Below, one piece after another: positions 49,286-61,587 of a stretch of 64,000 nucleotides of DNA. The notes beneath the pieces were generated by a model. The model was not told the DNA's origin, made no database searches, and saw only the letters and a program-made list of their open reading frames with translations. The stretch covers positions 133,165,132 to 133,229,131 of the forward strand of contig NC_092038.1 in NCBI RefSeq assembly GCF_003086295.3, in the 5' to 3' direction. The DNA comes from Arachis hypogaea (taxonomy: Eukaryota > Streptophyta > Magnoliopsida > Fabales > Fabaceae). The first letter of the stretch is position 1. Each line of letters opens with the position of its first letter. The position numbers and the translations under genes are program-made.

Positions 49286-50170
49286 ATGAGCACCGACGGT
49301 GGTCGTTTTCCATTCTACGCGGTGCGAAGGGGTCGGGTTCCCGGCGTTTATCGCTCATGGCAAGAGTGTGAGCAACAAGTCAATGGCTATCGAAACAGCG
49401 AACATCGTGGGTTCCGTAATTTGGCTGAGGCCGTGGCTTGGCTGCGCAGCGCCGCAGCATCTCCCGCCCGACAGCCAACACCGCCTGTTCAAACAGTGAG
49501 AAGAAAACCTTCCAAGTTGTTAGAGGTGGCCTTCTGTTCAATGTCTTCATCGCAGCTAGTATCTTCCGGAATAGTTCCATCCAACTGCCAGGAATGTGAT
49601 GGTGGCAGCAACCCTGTTGAACAGGGAGGTGAGATGCAAAAACTTTACTTCTAATACTTTTATCTAAGTTTTTCATTTAGCAAGCTTTTAATGCCAGAGT
49701 GAGTGTGATGTTAATGTGCAGTGGTAGAGCCAGCAAGTGAGAGGGCGTTCATGCATGTAGAAGACATGGAACTAATGTTGTTGAGAGCGTGTTCGTTCTT
49801 TCAAATTGGTCTCCCAATTTTTGTCCCCCACGAGATCAACCCGAAGGATGATAATGTGCTTTTTGGTTTCACGGTGGTGCTCCCCCACAATGGAAGAGGA
49901 CTCGATCTTGTGGCTCACGGTCCGTTGTGCTACAGCGAACACTTTGCTCGTCAAGAAGTTTCGTTCACAATGTTGGATAAGATTCTTTCTACTATGGGTT
50001 ATACTATTCGTGATTACAATCATCACATTGTTGTACGTGTCACGGCCCAGTTGAATCAGGAGAAGAAGGAAGAAGTTGACCGATTGAACAACCGAATTCG
50101 TAAACTTGAGCTTGAGAACGAGGAGCTTAGGGGACAAGTTGAAATGTTTGGGGAAATGTTAGAGGAATAG
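49286..50170 (+). CDS. RNase H1-type hybrid-binding domain plus coiled-coil protein in MULE E
   Basis: Two exons (49286-49628 and 49722-50170) give 263 aa with no break. Residues about 9-52 (FYAVRRGRVPGVYRSW, then CEQQVNGY and FRNLAEAVAWL) match the N-terminal hybrid-binding domain of RNase H1, the same fold as in caulimovirus viroplasmin. In RNase H1 this domain grips RNA-DNA hybrids. No catalytic RNase H domain follows. A linker rich in Ser and Pro leads to an unfamiliar region with IGLPIFVPHEINP and VLPHNGRGLDLVAHG. The C-terminus (EEVDRLNNRIRKLELENEEL) is a clear coiled coil, suggesting dimerisation. It is the only unbroken gene in the element. Function is unknown; binding of hybrid or double-stranded nucleic acid is inferred. 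The start at 49286 is the first ATG in frame. Confidence 0.8.
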
Positions 50171-51671
50171 ATTACGCCTAATAGTCTTTCTGTATGTGGT
50201 TCTTTTTTAAAGGTTCTTTTTTATTTGATAAGATGAGAGACCTGCCTTTATGGGGTTGTAAGGGACAATGAAGATGGTGCTTTGGTTGGGCTTTTGACCA
50301 CAAAGACACTTAATTTGGGTCCTAATGGAATAGGGTTTTCCGTTGGGTTCCCTCTAGGTTTAATGAAGTAATTGTTAAGTTTTATTTATCAACTGGCTGT
50401 ATGAAATATGTAAGTTTGTTAAGCTTAATTAGATGGATGTTGATCAGTGTATTGAAAACGATTCTCGAGTCCAAAGAGCTTTTAAAATTTATTTTTTCGA
50501 AAATTTGTTTTCCCAAAAAAAAAAAAGAGATGCAACAAACTAAATTAAGAAGCTAATATTGTCCAACTAAACTAATAGAATAATAAGCTAAGACAATTAA
50601 CCGCTTAAGTTTGTAATCAAGGTGATGACCGGTCTTTCTTTCAAATTTGTACTTGCACCAAATTGGAATAAATTTCTAATTCGATGATTAATAACTAAAA
50701 TTAAGAATCCGTTGTTGCATCAAAAAATCAATACTAGCAATCTTTCTAACCATCAGTGAAAGAAATAATTGTTATAATAATTTTTTATTTGACAGTCACT
50801 TATAAAGTTTTTGATAATGAAATTTAAAAAATCAACAAACCTAAATACACTAATGAGTGACCAGTCCGTATTTTTTGGTGGAATTGTTTTGCATGGAGTA
50901 ATAAAAGTTTGTCTAACTTTTAAAAAGATTAATTTTGTAAAAGAATGTTGTATTTAAAATTTTTATACATGAATAGTAACGGTTAAATTTAATGTTTGTA
51001 TTTTTAAGATTTGAGTACATGAATAATATAATTTTTTTGAAATTTTTAAACTATTAATGTTGTAGATGATTGTTGTATTTGACATGCCAGTTAATGTATT
51101 TTTGAATAAATTTTGTCAATTAATTTATTTAAGATATATCAAAAAAATTAAACAGGCAACACTGAAAACTAAAAAACAATATTCATCTACAATTATAATT
51201 GGAATTTATTTAAACATATTTATTATTCTTAAGAGAAAAAGTGATAGGATTTATTAGTTATTAAATCATACAGTCATTACGAAAGAAAGATTTTGAAAAT
51301 TATCTTCTGGTGAGAGTGGCGTGTACTTAAACAAATGTCAGTAGTCATGTCAACGGTCATGTTGCCGTTACCCTAAGGCCTATGACTGCATACATGGGGA
51401 AAATGCATAGCAGGTTGTGATTGAAAGAGTCATTCCAGTCTGATTGCTTCTTCTATAAGCCTCTTTGGTAAATAAAAAAATATATTTCTTTTGGGAATAA
51501 TATATATTTAGAAATGTAGGAGTAACTTTTTTTTAAAGGAATAATGATGGAGTTGTGTCTGTTCAGTTGGGCTAGGTCACTAATGGGCCATGATATGATA
51601 TGAGCCCATTTCATGGTTTCATATAACACATGTGGAACTATTCATAACCATAGTCCATGCAAGTTTCGGCA
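50171..51671. other. AT-rich spacer in MULE E
   Basis: 3' region of the upstream gene and promoter side of the Ulp1-like gene. No exon recognised. Confidence 0.5.
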
Positions 51672-54600
51672 ATGGAGACATGTGCTACTGTGGAAGAGAT
51701 ACTTGGAAAAATGAACGAACAAGTTGATGCACTGAAGGAGAAAAATGACAATGTCTCTCTCGCAAGGTGAGTAATGCAATCCTAGTAATAAACCTTTGTG
51801 ATTCTTGTTATGTGGTGTGTGTTATTTTTCCTCTGACAAGTTAACACATGGTTGTGTTTCGAGCAGTGAGGTCGCTAAAGGGACGGACGGTGGTGACGGG
51901 ACAATCGACGACGATCATAACATCAGGTTTATCCGCATGTTCCAGGAGGTTGGTTTTCTGCACAACATGTTGTGGCCATAGGTTTGAATTAGGTGTATAG
52001 TTGTTAGTAAGTCTAGCTTACGTATGTAGCTGTATGGATATTGCAGATAATAAACCAGAATAAAATGACCAGGGAGGTGATGAAGACCCTAAATGAAGAC
52101 ATTAGGACTATCTCTGGGATCCTAGTGGAACATGGGAAGATTCTCTAATCTCTAATTGTTGCGGTTGGTTCTCTGGCCGACCTGAAGAAAGAAGGCGTGC
52201 AAGGCAACGCACGGATGGTCGCGTGTAAGAAGACGCGGGCAAAGGCGGCAGATGAACCAGAGGCGACTTTGGTTAGCAAGAAATCTGTGGGAGTTAAACG
52301 TGGTGCCGTAAAGATCTCACCGCCACTGAAGCCCACAACTAGAGGGGACACGGCCCGCCAGAGGCAGACACAAAAGAACCGAAACGGTGGCCCCACTAAA
52401 TCCGCTAAGCTAAAAGTAAGTGAAGTTTTTTTTGTTTTGGCAATTTACGTCCAAAAGTATCAAGTTATTTGCTTCATCATTTACTGTTGGTGCAGCGCAA
52501 GTTAACATTTGAAAACCAGGATTCTGCGTCAACTGAAGGTAGTGACGTCTGCCAAACTGAGCATGGGTCGTTGTTCACATATCACACACACCTCGCCTTC
52601 CATGTTGCATCTGATATGCCGCAAGTAATGAATTTAATGTTTGGGTATTTAGTAATATTTCTCTCCTATGTGAATTTTCCTGGTCTTAGTCCTACTAGAA
52701 TTTACTTACACGGATTTTGTGTTGCTTTGCTTGGGTAGTGTCTCGAGTTGGCATTTCGGCCACCAGACGGAATGCATTTTCAGGGGTCGGAGTTTGTCAT
52801 GGCCGCTTACATTTTCTCGAAGAATATGGATGAACGGTACGTATGTATGTGACATGGCTTGGTGAATGTGAGTTGTCGTAATGTTACACTTGAGATGTAT
52901 TCATGTATCGGAGCGTGACCATGCTTGTTTAATGTTTCTTGTGGTAGGGAGATTCTAGTTGCGGATGAGCACGCACAGGGTGATCGGCGTACATTATGGA
53001 GCCTAAGACCGGGGCAGCAAGTTGTTGACGACGTAAGTAGTGGTTCACATACGTTGTTGTTATACGTTGGTGTGTGGGAAGCCTTAGTTGCAGTCTTGGA
53101 TAACCGTCTTTGTGGCAACAGGTTATCAACATGGTGGCCTCCATGCTCAGCTTCGACAACATGTCTCCTAAGTGGTTTTTGCCAACCACCTTTGCGGTAA
53201 AATTATGTCCCCATATCCAGTAAATTGTGCTAACGATTCTTCTTTTCATGAGAAGTTTGAAATGAATTTGTCGTTACAGAAAAGGCTGTGGAAAATGTGT
53301 AACTTTATGATTAGAATTATGACAACTTTTCCTTCTCGGGATGAAAGATAGCGATAACATAATTCCGGTTTGATAATTGAAATAATAGTCTGATTACGTA
53401 TGGAATAAGTAAAAAAAAAAACATTGAACATAGGTTCCGAGAAGCTATGGTACATAGTGATTTTTGATTTCTTATCCATGGTTAATTACATTATGCCTAT
53501 AAAGTGGTGTTTGGTGTTGTGTAATTTATTTTAAGCAATATTGGAATGTTAAAAATTTGCTAACATTTATAAATTTTGAAATTAAATTTTAATTTTCATT
53601 GTTTATTATGAAATTAGACGTTTTCTGAAAATTACTTGTCAACGGCAATCTCTTTTTTCCACTTGTGACATAGAGAGTACGTCACCGTTAGCAAAACCTG
53701 AGGCGGTTGACTCGTGTATGTGTCTGACGTAAAATTGTGTTTCAACGTCCAGCAAATTGCGCTAAGTCCTGTGAACCATAGCATTGACACTTTCGAGTTC
53801 ATCCGGTCTAACTTTATGGGCTATGCGGATAACTTGCATCGGGTAACAACTTATTTCTGCATTTTAATTGACAATATTCCTTTGCCGTTACGTTAGTAAC
53901 TTATTTACTTCATTTGTGTAGATATATGTTCCAATGTACAGGGAGCAACATTGGTACCTGATGATTGTGGATCTAGTGTTCTGCAGGCTAATTTACCTAG
54001 ATTCTGCGAAGAATGTGTCGGAATATGAAGCCAGGATTGCTCAAATGAAATATGTGGTGAGTACATAGCACGTGACCCTTATCAACTCCTCATGCATTTC
54101 AGGCATTAATAAATGTTTCCACCTTAGTAGCTTTGAGTACAACTAATAAATTGAGACCTTTGCAGGCCTTCTTCATAGAGAATATGTTGCAAGATACGAG
54201 GTTCTAGAGCGATAAGGGACATTATAAACCACATCCCTCCACATTCGACCTCGACGAGCCGGAGGTTGGCCACCAAATTGAGGGCTCGTATGTACCATAC
54301 TAATCCATGTTTTTGTTTGTTGAACCCTAAAATAATAATGTAATAACAACACATGTGACTTTACTTTCCCGTGTAGAAACGACTGTGGAGTGTGGGTTGT
54401 TCAGTGGATGATGCAATCTTGGGTGTTTAGAGATTTCATGTTAGAGGTAACAAACACTGCCAAATTGAAATGATGCTTTAATAGACATTGTTAGATGCCA
54501 TTGTTGTTACGTTGCAAACCTATCTTACCTACATACTAGTTCAATTGATACTGTAGTTGTCATTGCTTGAAATCGTTGTTGCTACTGTCCGGAATTAGCT

Positions 54601-54822
54601 AAACCAATTAAATGATGGCTATTGTAGGATGTCACCAATCAGACTAGGATGTGGCTTGCTCTTGATTTGGTCATGGGTAGACATAACCCAATTGCTCGCG
54701 AGGTAGGTCGCAAGGCCATGGCTGATTGGGACAGAAATATGTCCCGTTCCAAGCGTCGTCACAATGGCAACAATGCACCGGCCGATGCAGGTCCATCCCG
54801 TAGTGGCAGCTTGACGTTCTAG
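51672..54822 (+). pseudogene. Ulp1-like C48 cysteine protease of MULE E, two in-frame stops
   Basis: Twelve exons join in phase to 514 codons: 51672-51766, 51867-51948, 52047-52415, 52496-52624, 52739-52836, 52948-53032, 53122-53196, 53753-53842, 53922-54056, 54166-54287, 54377-54446 and 54628-54822. The C48 catalytic residues are kept: H351 in REQHWYLMIV, D368 in IYLDSA, and C430 in NDCGVWVVQW. The N-terminus has a short coiled coil and a Lys-rich basic stretch that could be a nuclear signal. Stops are TAA at codon 93 (52146-52148) and TAG at codon 400 (54205-54207). There is no frameshift. Family members cleave ubiquitin-like proteins such as SUMO. Transposon-carried ULP genes have unknown substrates. 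It could be a recently dead gene, or this copy may be complemented elsewhere. Confidence 0.87.
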
Positions 54823-55841
54823 GTGGTATCGTAGATATTTTGTTGCGGTGGATATTTTGCTATGATGAATTGTGCACCTAGTTGCATATTTTGCTATGAT
54901 GCATTGTGCACCAAGTTGCGTGAACCTCACGTGTCTCGTTGGGGATATACTTGGGGCCTCGCTTTTGTCAATATGAGGCCCTGTGCCACCGCAAATGAAT
55001 CTTTCTTATGCTAATGACTCAACTATTATAATAGGAGTACATGTATTAAACTGACTAGATATTCCCTACATGTGCATGAATATATTGTAAAACTTGCAAC
55101 TCTTTTGCTATTGTTTCTTAATGCCTAGCTAAAAACATTGAGAAGTGATGAATAAGATCCACATCGTCGCACTCGTTTCAAGCGAATTTTATAAAATAAT
55201 TGGAAGCCATTCTATGATTAAATTGTAACAAGTTAGGAAGTTATGGAAGACTATGATTACCGTTCTGGGCAAGAATGATAATATGGAACCAAAAGCCCGT
55301 AGCATTCGATACACTAGTGGGTTGAACCCAGTTTACTAATTTCCTTTTTGGCAATAATAACTTAAAGCCCAAAAGCTGACTAACCCGGCCCAGGTTTAGT
55401 TTTTAATCAAGCCATGTGGTTGCTACCATAAACCCAGCGACTTACTCCTCAGGTTGGGGAATTGTTATTAAGGTGACATGGGCTGCATTATCAAAAGCCC
55501 AACAAGTAACCCCTCAAGCCCAAATATCATTATTTACTCTCACGATTGGGTAACCTCCAAGCCCCAAATTCATTCTATAGAGGCGCACATGTTATCATTG
55601 CTATTGGGCCTTGCAAAATTTTACAAAAACAAAATCAATTATACTTGAAGGCAGGTTAACAAATATAGCCACCCTCAACTTACGGTGTTGAGATAAGATG
55701 CTAGAAAAAAATAACAAACACCAGATCCCTGGAACAATACACCAACAACTAAGCAGACTCAAATAACTCTGCATATAATATGCTTCTCGTTGCCATGCCA
55801 GTGACAAGGGAACCATACATTGTTTAGCGGGATAGCATCTG
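54823..55841. other. Gap between convergent genes of MULE E
   Basis: 3' ends of the Ulp1-like and FRS-like genes meet here. No exon seen. Short minus-strand open frames at 54619-54930 and 55601-55816 look like chance. Confidence 0.5.
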
Positions 55842-58488
55842 TTAGTGATCGGTATTCCCCCAACCTTTGCGTGATCCTTTCTGTATTCTTCCGAGAAAGA
55901 CCCTAACCTGCATCATTATGGAAGCAACTGTTCATAACAATTTTTTCGCAGTCAACAGTTATTCGCATACAACATGACCCTAAATACTTGGATCATCGCA
56001 AGCTTTTAACGATGATACATATACACATGCAGGCATCCTAACCTCGTTTGCCCAATCGTCATTGAAGGTGCATCCTGCCTTCGCATTGTTTCCTACGTAG
56101 TTGCCGGAGGTCGAATCAGCGAACTGTCTCCTTAAGTCATCTAGGTTCCGTGCATAATTTCCAGCATTTCCATGGCCAGGTTCCCTCTGAAAGACGGAAG
56201 TTAGTTGAATGACATTGCTAATACGTAAAGAACACATGACAACTACCATGTGAAGTGAATACCTTGAAACTCGCAGGTGTCATCCTAGATGAATCATCTT
56301 GGCATTCTGCTCCGGCCACACCGTGCTGGTCCGCATCGTTAGCTGCTGACGACTTCTTCCCCCTATCCTGGGGACATTTTCTTTTCGTATGGCTTACGTG
56401 CTTGCAGTTAGCACATCGCCTTCTCTTGCCTAATTGCCTTTGTTTGGCCAGTCGAGGGGCGCCCTTAGGGTTCGCAACCTTGGGATCCCGTACCACCTTC
56501 TTCGTCCCCCTTGTGTCCCGTTCATATCCTAACCCCCGACATGCAAATTCCAGAGTATTGCACAAATTAACTATGCCATCGATTGCTTTTCGAAACAAAT
56601 TTTCATCTTGTGAACCAAGGTAAACAAGCCATTGAGCCTTTGTGTGGAGCGCCCCATGTCTAACCAAAAAACCTCTTTAGGTGGGATCGTCCACCTTCTC
56701 ACCATATTGATCTATATCTTTGGCATCTTTTCTCCATCGTCGCAGGACCAATCTTTCAGGTATTTCCTGCAGATGCGCTGCTTTCATCATAAAGAACATA
56801 TGCCTGCATGGGTACCCGTTCTTTTCCCAAAAAAAGCATTGACAGTCGAGTTTTCCAGTACTTCTCCCGAAGGCGGCCATTACCTGAACATCAGGTTTCT
56901 CATATTCCTCTAGATAATAAACGGTTGTATTCAAGCACCGTTTTTTCGTAAGTAGATTAACTGCTCCAGCTCCTTCAATCTCTTTCCTAACATATGCGAA
57001 CAACTCTCGAGTATAAACACTAGCAGCAGCTATCTCTATTGACCTCAAACATGTGGTCATAACCGGATTGGTGTAAATGGAGTTAAATTGTAGCAACATC
57101 TCTTTGTTCCGATATTCATGGACGACTAGCTCTAGATTTTGCACTAACTCGAGGATAGTATGGCTTGACTTCGAAAACTTGTTAACCACAGCATTTATTC
57201 CCTCACATCGCGACGTAGTCTGGAATCTGGCGCAAAACTTGTCACGTAAATACGCCTTTACCCATAGCTTTCGCTTCTCATGCATGTGCCTTGCCCAACT
57301 ACTGTCATGCAGCCCAAACTCCTCAATTGCTGCAGCCCAATCCTCTTTGAATTCATTAACCTCCATGTCCATGTACAACCAACGCTTGAACAAACTGCGG
57401 AGGCGTTCGTCTTTTACATTTGATGTCACATTTTTTTCCACATGCCACGCACACAAATGATGGGTTGCCTCAGGTAAAACCGACTTCACAGCTTTTATCA
57501 TTGCTTTGTCCCCGTCAGTAACAACTACACAAGGTTTCTTTTGGCACATAACCTCTAGCAAATTCTGTAACATCCACGTATACGACGATACAGTTTCATC
57601 AATCAACAACCCAAAACCAAAAATAGTAGTTTGCTTATGGTTGTTTGAGCCTGAAAAAATCACTACTGGACGTTTGTATCTATTTTTCCTATAAGTGGAG
57701 TCAAACGCTAAGACATCTCCAAAACACTGAAAATCAGACCGGCTATTCCCATCAGCCCAAACCATGTTACCAAGCCTTTCATCTTTTGTGAGGTTGTAGC
57801 GTGCAACATACATAGGGTCAACAACAGCCTTTCCCTCAAGGTAAACCAACGTTGCATTCGCATCACCATCAGCTATTCGTGACCGCCTCATCTTGTCCGC
57901 GTAGTTGTACGCATCCTTTTTCAAAAATCCCAACAAAGAGTATCCACCTGACATACCAGCCATGTGACCCAAGATTTTCGACGTCCCAATTCCATACGCA
58001 TGCATCCCGTCAATGTGAGCCTTTGCCGCGTCCGTCATTTTGCGATGACTGCGAATCAGGTAAGACATCCCAACAGGTGCTAGGTCATGGTTGTGATCCA
58101 GTACTACCTTCCTAACCTTCCATTTCTGCTCACTCTTCTCCAAGTATATTGATAGCATTGCTTTGCAGCCAGTCCGTGTTTCTGGTTTGTGTCCCCGCTG
58201 CCTATCAATCCTGTTATAGTGCTTGATTTCCCTCAATCCTTCCTTGTTACAAAAAAATTGATATCTCACAACATTACTGTGGCTATCTTTACCTGAGTCC
58301 CCTTTCCGTACCCCAAATCTGTTGACTCTTCCATACCTTCGATAAAACTCATACGCATCTTCCACACTTTTCCAAACTTGGTTCAAAATATCATCCGCGC
58401 TCAAGTCAAACCCTGGTTCTCCTTCAGGCAAATGTTCCTCCTGAACCTCATTACCACCAACCTCTTCCGCATTCATCTCCTCGTTCAC
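55842..58488 (-). pseudogene. FAR1/FRS-like MULE transposase with zinc knuckle, one in-frame stop
   Basis: Read leftward, three exons (58488-56263, 56186-56043 and 55907-55842) join in phase to 811 codons. Domains: FAR1-type DNA-binding zinc region at about residues 45-135 (GCKAMLSIYLE, VLDHNHDL); MULE catalytic domain at about 245-440 with VLAFDSTYRK, VVTDGDKAM and SRCEGIN carrying the likely D, D, E; SWIM finger near 550-580 (CQCFFWEKNGYPCRH); and a CCHC knuckle (CANCKHVSHTKRKC) in the C-terminal part. A TAA at 56677-56679 (codon 604) is the only break and separates the knuckle from the rest, so a protein with complete catalytic and SWIM parts could still be made. FAR1 and FHY3 are domesticated relatives that act as transcription factors; the TIR context argues for a transposase. 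The start at 58488 is the first ATG of the frame. Confidence 0.88.
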
Positions 58489-59745
58489 GTCACTTACACC
58501 ACCCCCCGCACTCCCCTATCGCCTCACCTCTATTCGCATCCATCTGCAACTCCAAACATTACATAATCTGAATACTCATAAAAACCTCATTACTCTACAA
58601 TTTCCTACAATACATGTTCTATCTAAACTATACATGCATGAACCAAGTACCCCTAGTTGAGTGCAAATTAGAAACTCGCTACCTTGGAAGGAAAGAAATT
58701 GAAGCATTTCCAGCTATTATCCCATTAAACCAAGGTTGTAAAAAGAGTCTAAACTATACATGCATGAACCAAGTACCCCTAGTTGAGTGCAAATTAGAAA
58801 CTCCCTACTTGAAAAGGAAAGAAATTGAAGCATTTCCAGCTAGGTTGTAAAAAGAAATGAACACAAGGTCATATCAATTTTACATATCAATAGTCAGAAC
58901 ATTAACAAAGAGCAACCTAGCAACATTAACTGCTCATATGAACACGTTAACAACATCAAAACCGTTATGTCCTCTTCAATTAATTATTCAACTTTATAGC
59001 CGGGACCAAAAACAGCAACCTAAAAAAAGTCCAAAGAACATCGCCTCACAAACAGTTCATCAAATTGCCAGCTCGTGACGACCAACAAACTCGAACTAAG
59101 ATCAAACTCAATACTTATGTTAGCAATTTCGCAAAAAATTCAGCTGCCTGACACACACTCGAAGAACAGATCCTCAAGAACAATTTTATTCAATATCAAA
59201 TTAATAATAAGAAAATCATTAACTTTCAAAACCACCTGAACAATATTTTAAACACTTCAACAAATAACATGAACGAGGACCAGCCACGAACATAAATACC
59301 TGGAATACTCAACTCAGACGGAGATCCTATGACGGCTGAACGGCGGACTAAGCACGGCAATACCTGGAACACTCAACTCAACGACGGCGACGGTGCAGGC
59401 CTCCACGGCAGACCGTGAAATCCTCAGGCGACCAGAGTGGGATCACCGTCGGGGTCAGAACATGGGCGACGCGTGACAAAGAGCCATTTGACACGTTCCA
59501 GCAATGGACAAAGAAGGCTTCTTCAGGTTCGGCAGCGTGGAAGATGTGGGGACCTAGTCACTGCCTCACAAATGACACCTCCGTAGAAGCTAGGATTTTC
59601 TTTGTCATTCAGGATATCCCTTTCTTAGCCCTCTACTAAGATTTCGTTTTCTATTTCTTAGTATTGTTTCCTCCTCCCTTTTTTTATTTTTAAAAAATCC
59701 ACTTCAACAAAATTACAGAAATTACAATCAACATTCTGATATCCT
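58489..59745. other. Upstream region of the FRS-like gene
   Basis: It holds the 5' leader, a tandem duplication (58623-58848), AC-rich sequence, and a patch richer in CG at 59300-59600. That patch has a short direct repeat, AATACCTGGAA(T/C)ACTCAACTCA, at about 59297 and 59360. No exon recognised. Confidence 0.5.
58623..58848. repeat. Tandem duplication with about 126-bp period
   Basis: Two copies start at 58623 and 58749. Both contain ACTATACATGCATGAACCAA, TTGAGTGCAAATTAGAAACT and GAAGCATTTCCAGCTA. The second is slightly truncated. Confidence 0.9.
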
Positions 59746-60646
59746 TTGTTTCTGTTATAGGCCATACTATGTATATCAATAATTTTTACTGATTATTTAA
59801 TTTTATGATTATTTATTTTCATAGCCTTCGTATTTTATTTTAATTTATTTTTATAATATTTTTTTTACTTTTTCCCCCTCATATTTATGTTTCTTATTTT
59901 TATTTGTATTTTCATTCACTTATTTATGTTAATTGAAATTATTAACAATTTAAAAAAAATAAAAATTATAAATGTAGCGATAAGAAAACCGAGTAATAAA
60001 ATAACTGGGAGTACCGTACTCTCTACGTTACAAGTAAATAAAGGTGATTGTTATTGACAATTCATTTTAAAAAAATGCTCTTTAATTTCATAAAAAAAAA
60101 GTTAACACTTCATTTTCAATTCAAAAATTATATTATCACTATCTTTTATCTTGCCAACAAATATGGTCACAACTTTAATTATTAAATTATACATTATTAT
60201 AGACTTTTTATTTATGATATTTTTATTTAAGACTTTTCAGCAAAACAAAAAATTTTGTAACATGATAAACATACCTTTTTTTTTTTTGGGTCAATCTAAT
60301 CCAATCCTTTTTTTTTGTGGTCTTACAATCCACTCTTAGTAATAAGACAAAGGCCGTTTTTGGCTAAACCCAAATCCTTTTTTTGTAAAATAACCCATCA
60401 CAGTTTTTGCAACAACTACCAACCTTAATTACAAAAAAAAATTAACACCTTAGTTAATTCAACGTTAGAAACATAAGCACCTGAAAAGTAACCGATAAAT
60501 AAAAGTGTGTGGAACCTATATTCTGTTGCAAAGCAGAAAGCTAGCTTTTCTGGGCAGTCTCTCTCAACGTGTGTCATTGCAGCAGCCTCTCCATTTGTCA
60601 TCAGCATGTAAAGAAAGGAAATGAGTTCAGCATAGTAGAATCTCCC
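59746..60646 (-). repeat. Right terminal inverted repeat of MULE E
   Basis: Reverse complement of the left repeat with scattered single-base differences and small differences in A/T run lengths. Confidence 0.9.
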
Positions 60647-60655
60647 TAATTAAAG

Positions 60656-61032
60656 ACATAGTGAAAGGGAGATCGGGATTAGTGACTCCAACGTCCGATG
60701 CGAAATACAAAAACATTAAAAATGGCTACAAAATATATTAAAAATTAAAATAAACCTCCATGAAATTAGTTTTAATGGTTTCAATAAATATTTTCTGCAC
60801 TCAGTCATTTTTTTAATCTAAATTGATGATGAAATTCTAAATTAATAAGAATAAGGAATGTTACGATAAAAATAAAACAAAATGTTTATTTTCTATGAGA
60901 AGCATCAATTTACTATTTTACAAAAAAAAAAAAAAACAAAGAATAAATTAAATATTTATTACCAAAATCAAAGCACCTAAAAATAATTATCAAAATTTTC
61001 TTATCATGTCCTTTGCAAAATTGAAGTGTAGG
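60656..61032. other. Short spacer between MULE E and MULE B
   Basis: AT-rich unique-looking DNA of about 380 bp. No element recognised. Confidence 0.5.
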
Positions 61033-61131
61033 GTAGTCATTAGCTGATTTTTTTCTATATGGAAAAATTTTTTGTGTAATGCAATGAAATTGATAGATAA
61101 AAAAAAATTTTCACTACTATAATGTCAGCAT

Positions 61132-61414
61132 AAAATGCAACTTGCGTTTTATTCTTTTTTTTATTTTTTTTTGTTTATGAAATTAAACAAACGCAATTTG
61201 CGTTTTTCCTTTTTGAGAGTTTTCAATTTTTTTCTATTTCCTTTTGACCCAAAACGTAACATGCGTTTAGTGATTTGAATTTTTTTTGAAAAAACAAAAT
61301 GCAACTTGCGTTTTTTGTTGTGTCAAAATTTTTTTGAAGGCCACAAAACACAGGTTACGTTTTTAAAGTGTCAGAAAAATTTTTTTTGAAAGCATCAAAC
61401 GCAAGTTGTGTTTT
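61132..61414. repeat. Left subterminal palindrome array of MULE B
   Basis: Six palindromes start at 61132, 61189, 61251, 61296, 61345 and 61397, spacing 45-62 bp. Examples are AAACGCAATTTGCGTTT and AAAACGTAACATGCGTTT. Number and spacing match the left end of MULE A, though the sequence between them differs. Confidence 0.85.
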
Positions 61415-61587
61415 GTGAAGGAAAAATATTTTAAGCAAGAGTGTTGCCTATAAATACGAAGTGGGACTCATTCAAAGTTCCTCACTCCACTTCTCCTCAT
61501 AGTCCTCTTTTTTGCATATATGTCATAGTAGTGAATTTTTTTGGCAGTTAATTGTGTAAAAAAGTTGGGTTATGTGAGGTGGAAGTT

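Larger units (their letters stand above)
47684..60646. mobile_element. MULE E: long-TIR Mutator-like element with Ulp1, hybrid-binding and FRS genes
   Basis: The outer ends are GGGAGATTCTACTATGCTGAAC and its reverse complement, starting about 900-bp inverted repeats. The flanks TAATTAAAT (47675-47683) and TAATTAAAG (60647-60655) are a 9-bp target duplication with one mismatch. Inside, two genes read rightward and one leftward, with the inner gene ends facing each other. Ulp1-like genes carried by MULEs are known in Arabidopsis and others as Kaonashi elements. Carriage of a full FRS transposase plus a hybrid-binding-domain gene makes this copy look autonomous in plan, though two of its genes now contain stops. 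Confidence 0.9.

Noticed and set aside
49286..49500. Possible fragment of an integrated caulimovirus (viroplasmin-like domain)
   Set aside because: The same fold occurs in host RNase H1. The gene has a plant intron, lies within MULE TIRs, and there are no other caulimovirus-like sequences nearby.
57077..57460. Plus-strand 127-codon open frame
   Set aside because: It is a shadow of the FRS-like coding sequence on the opposite strand.
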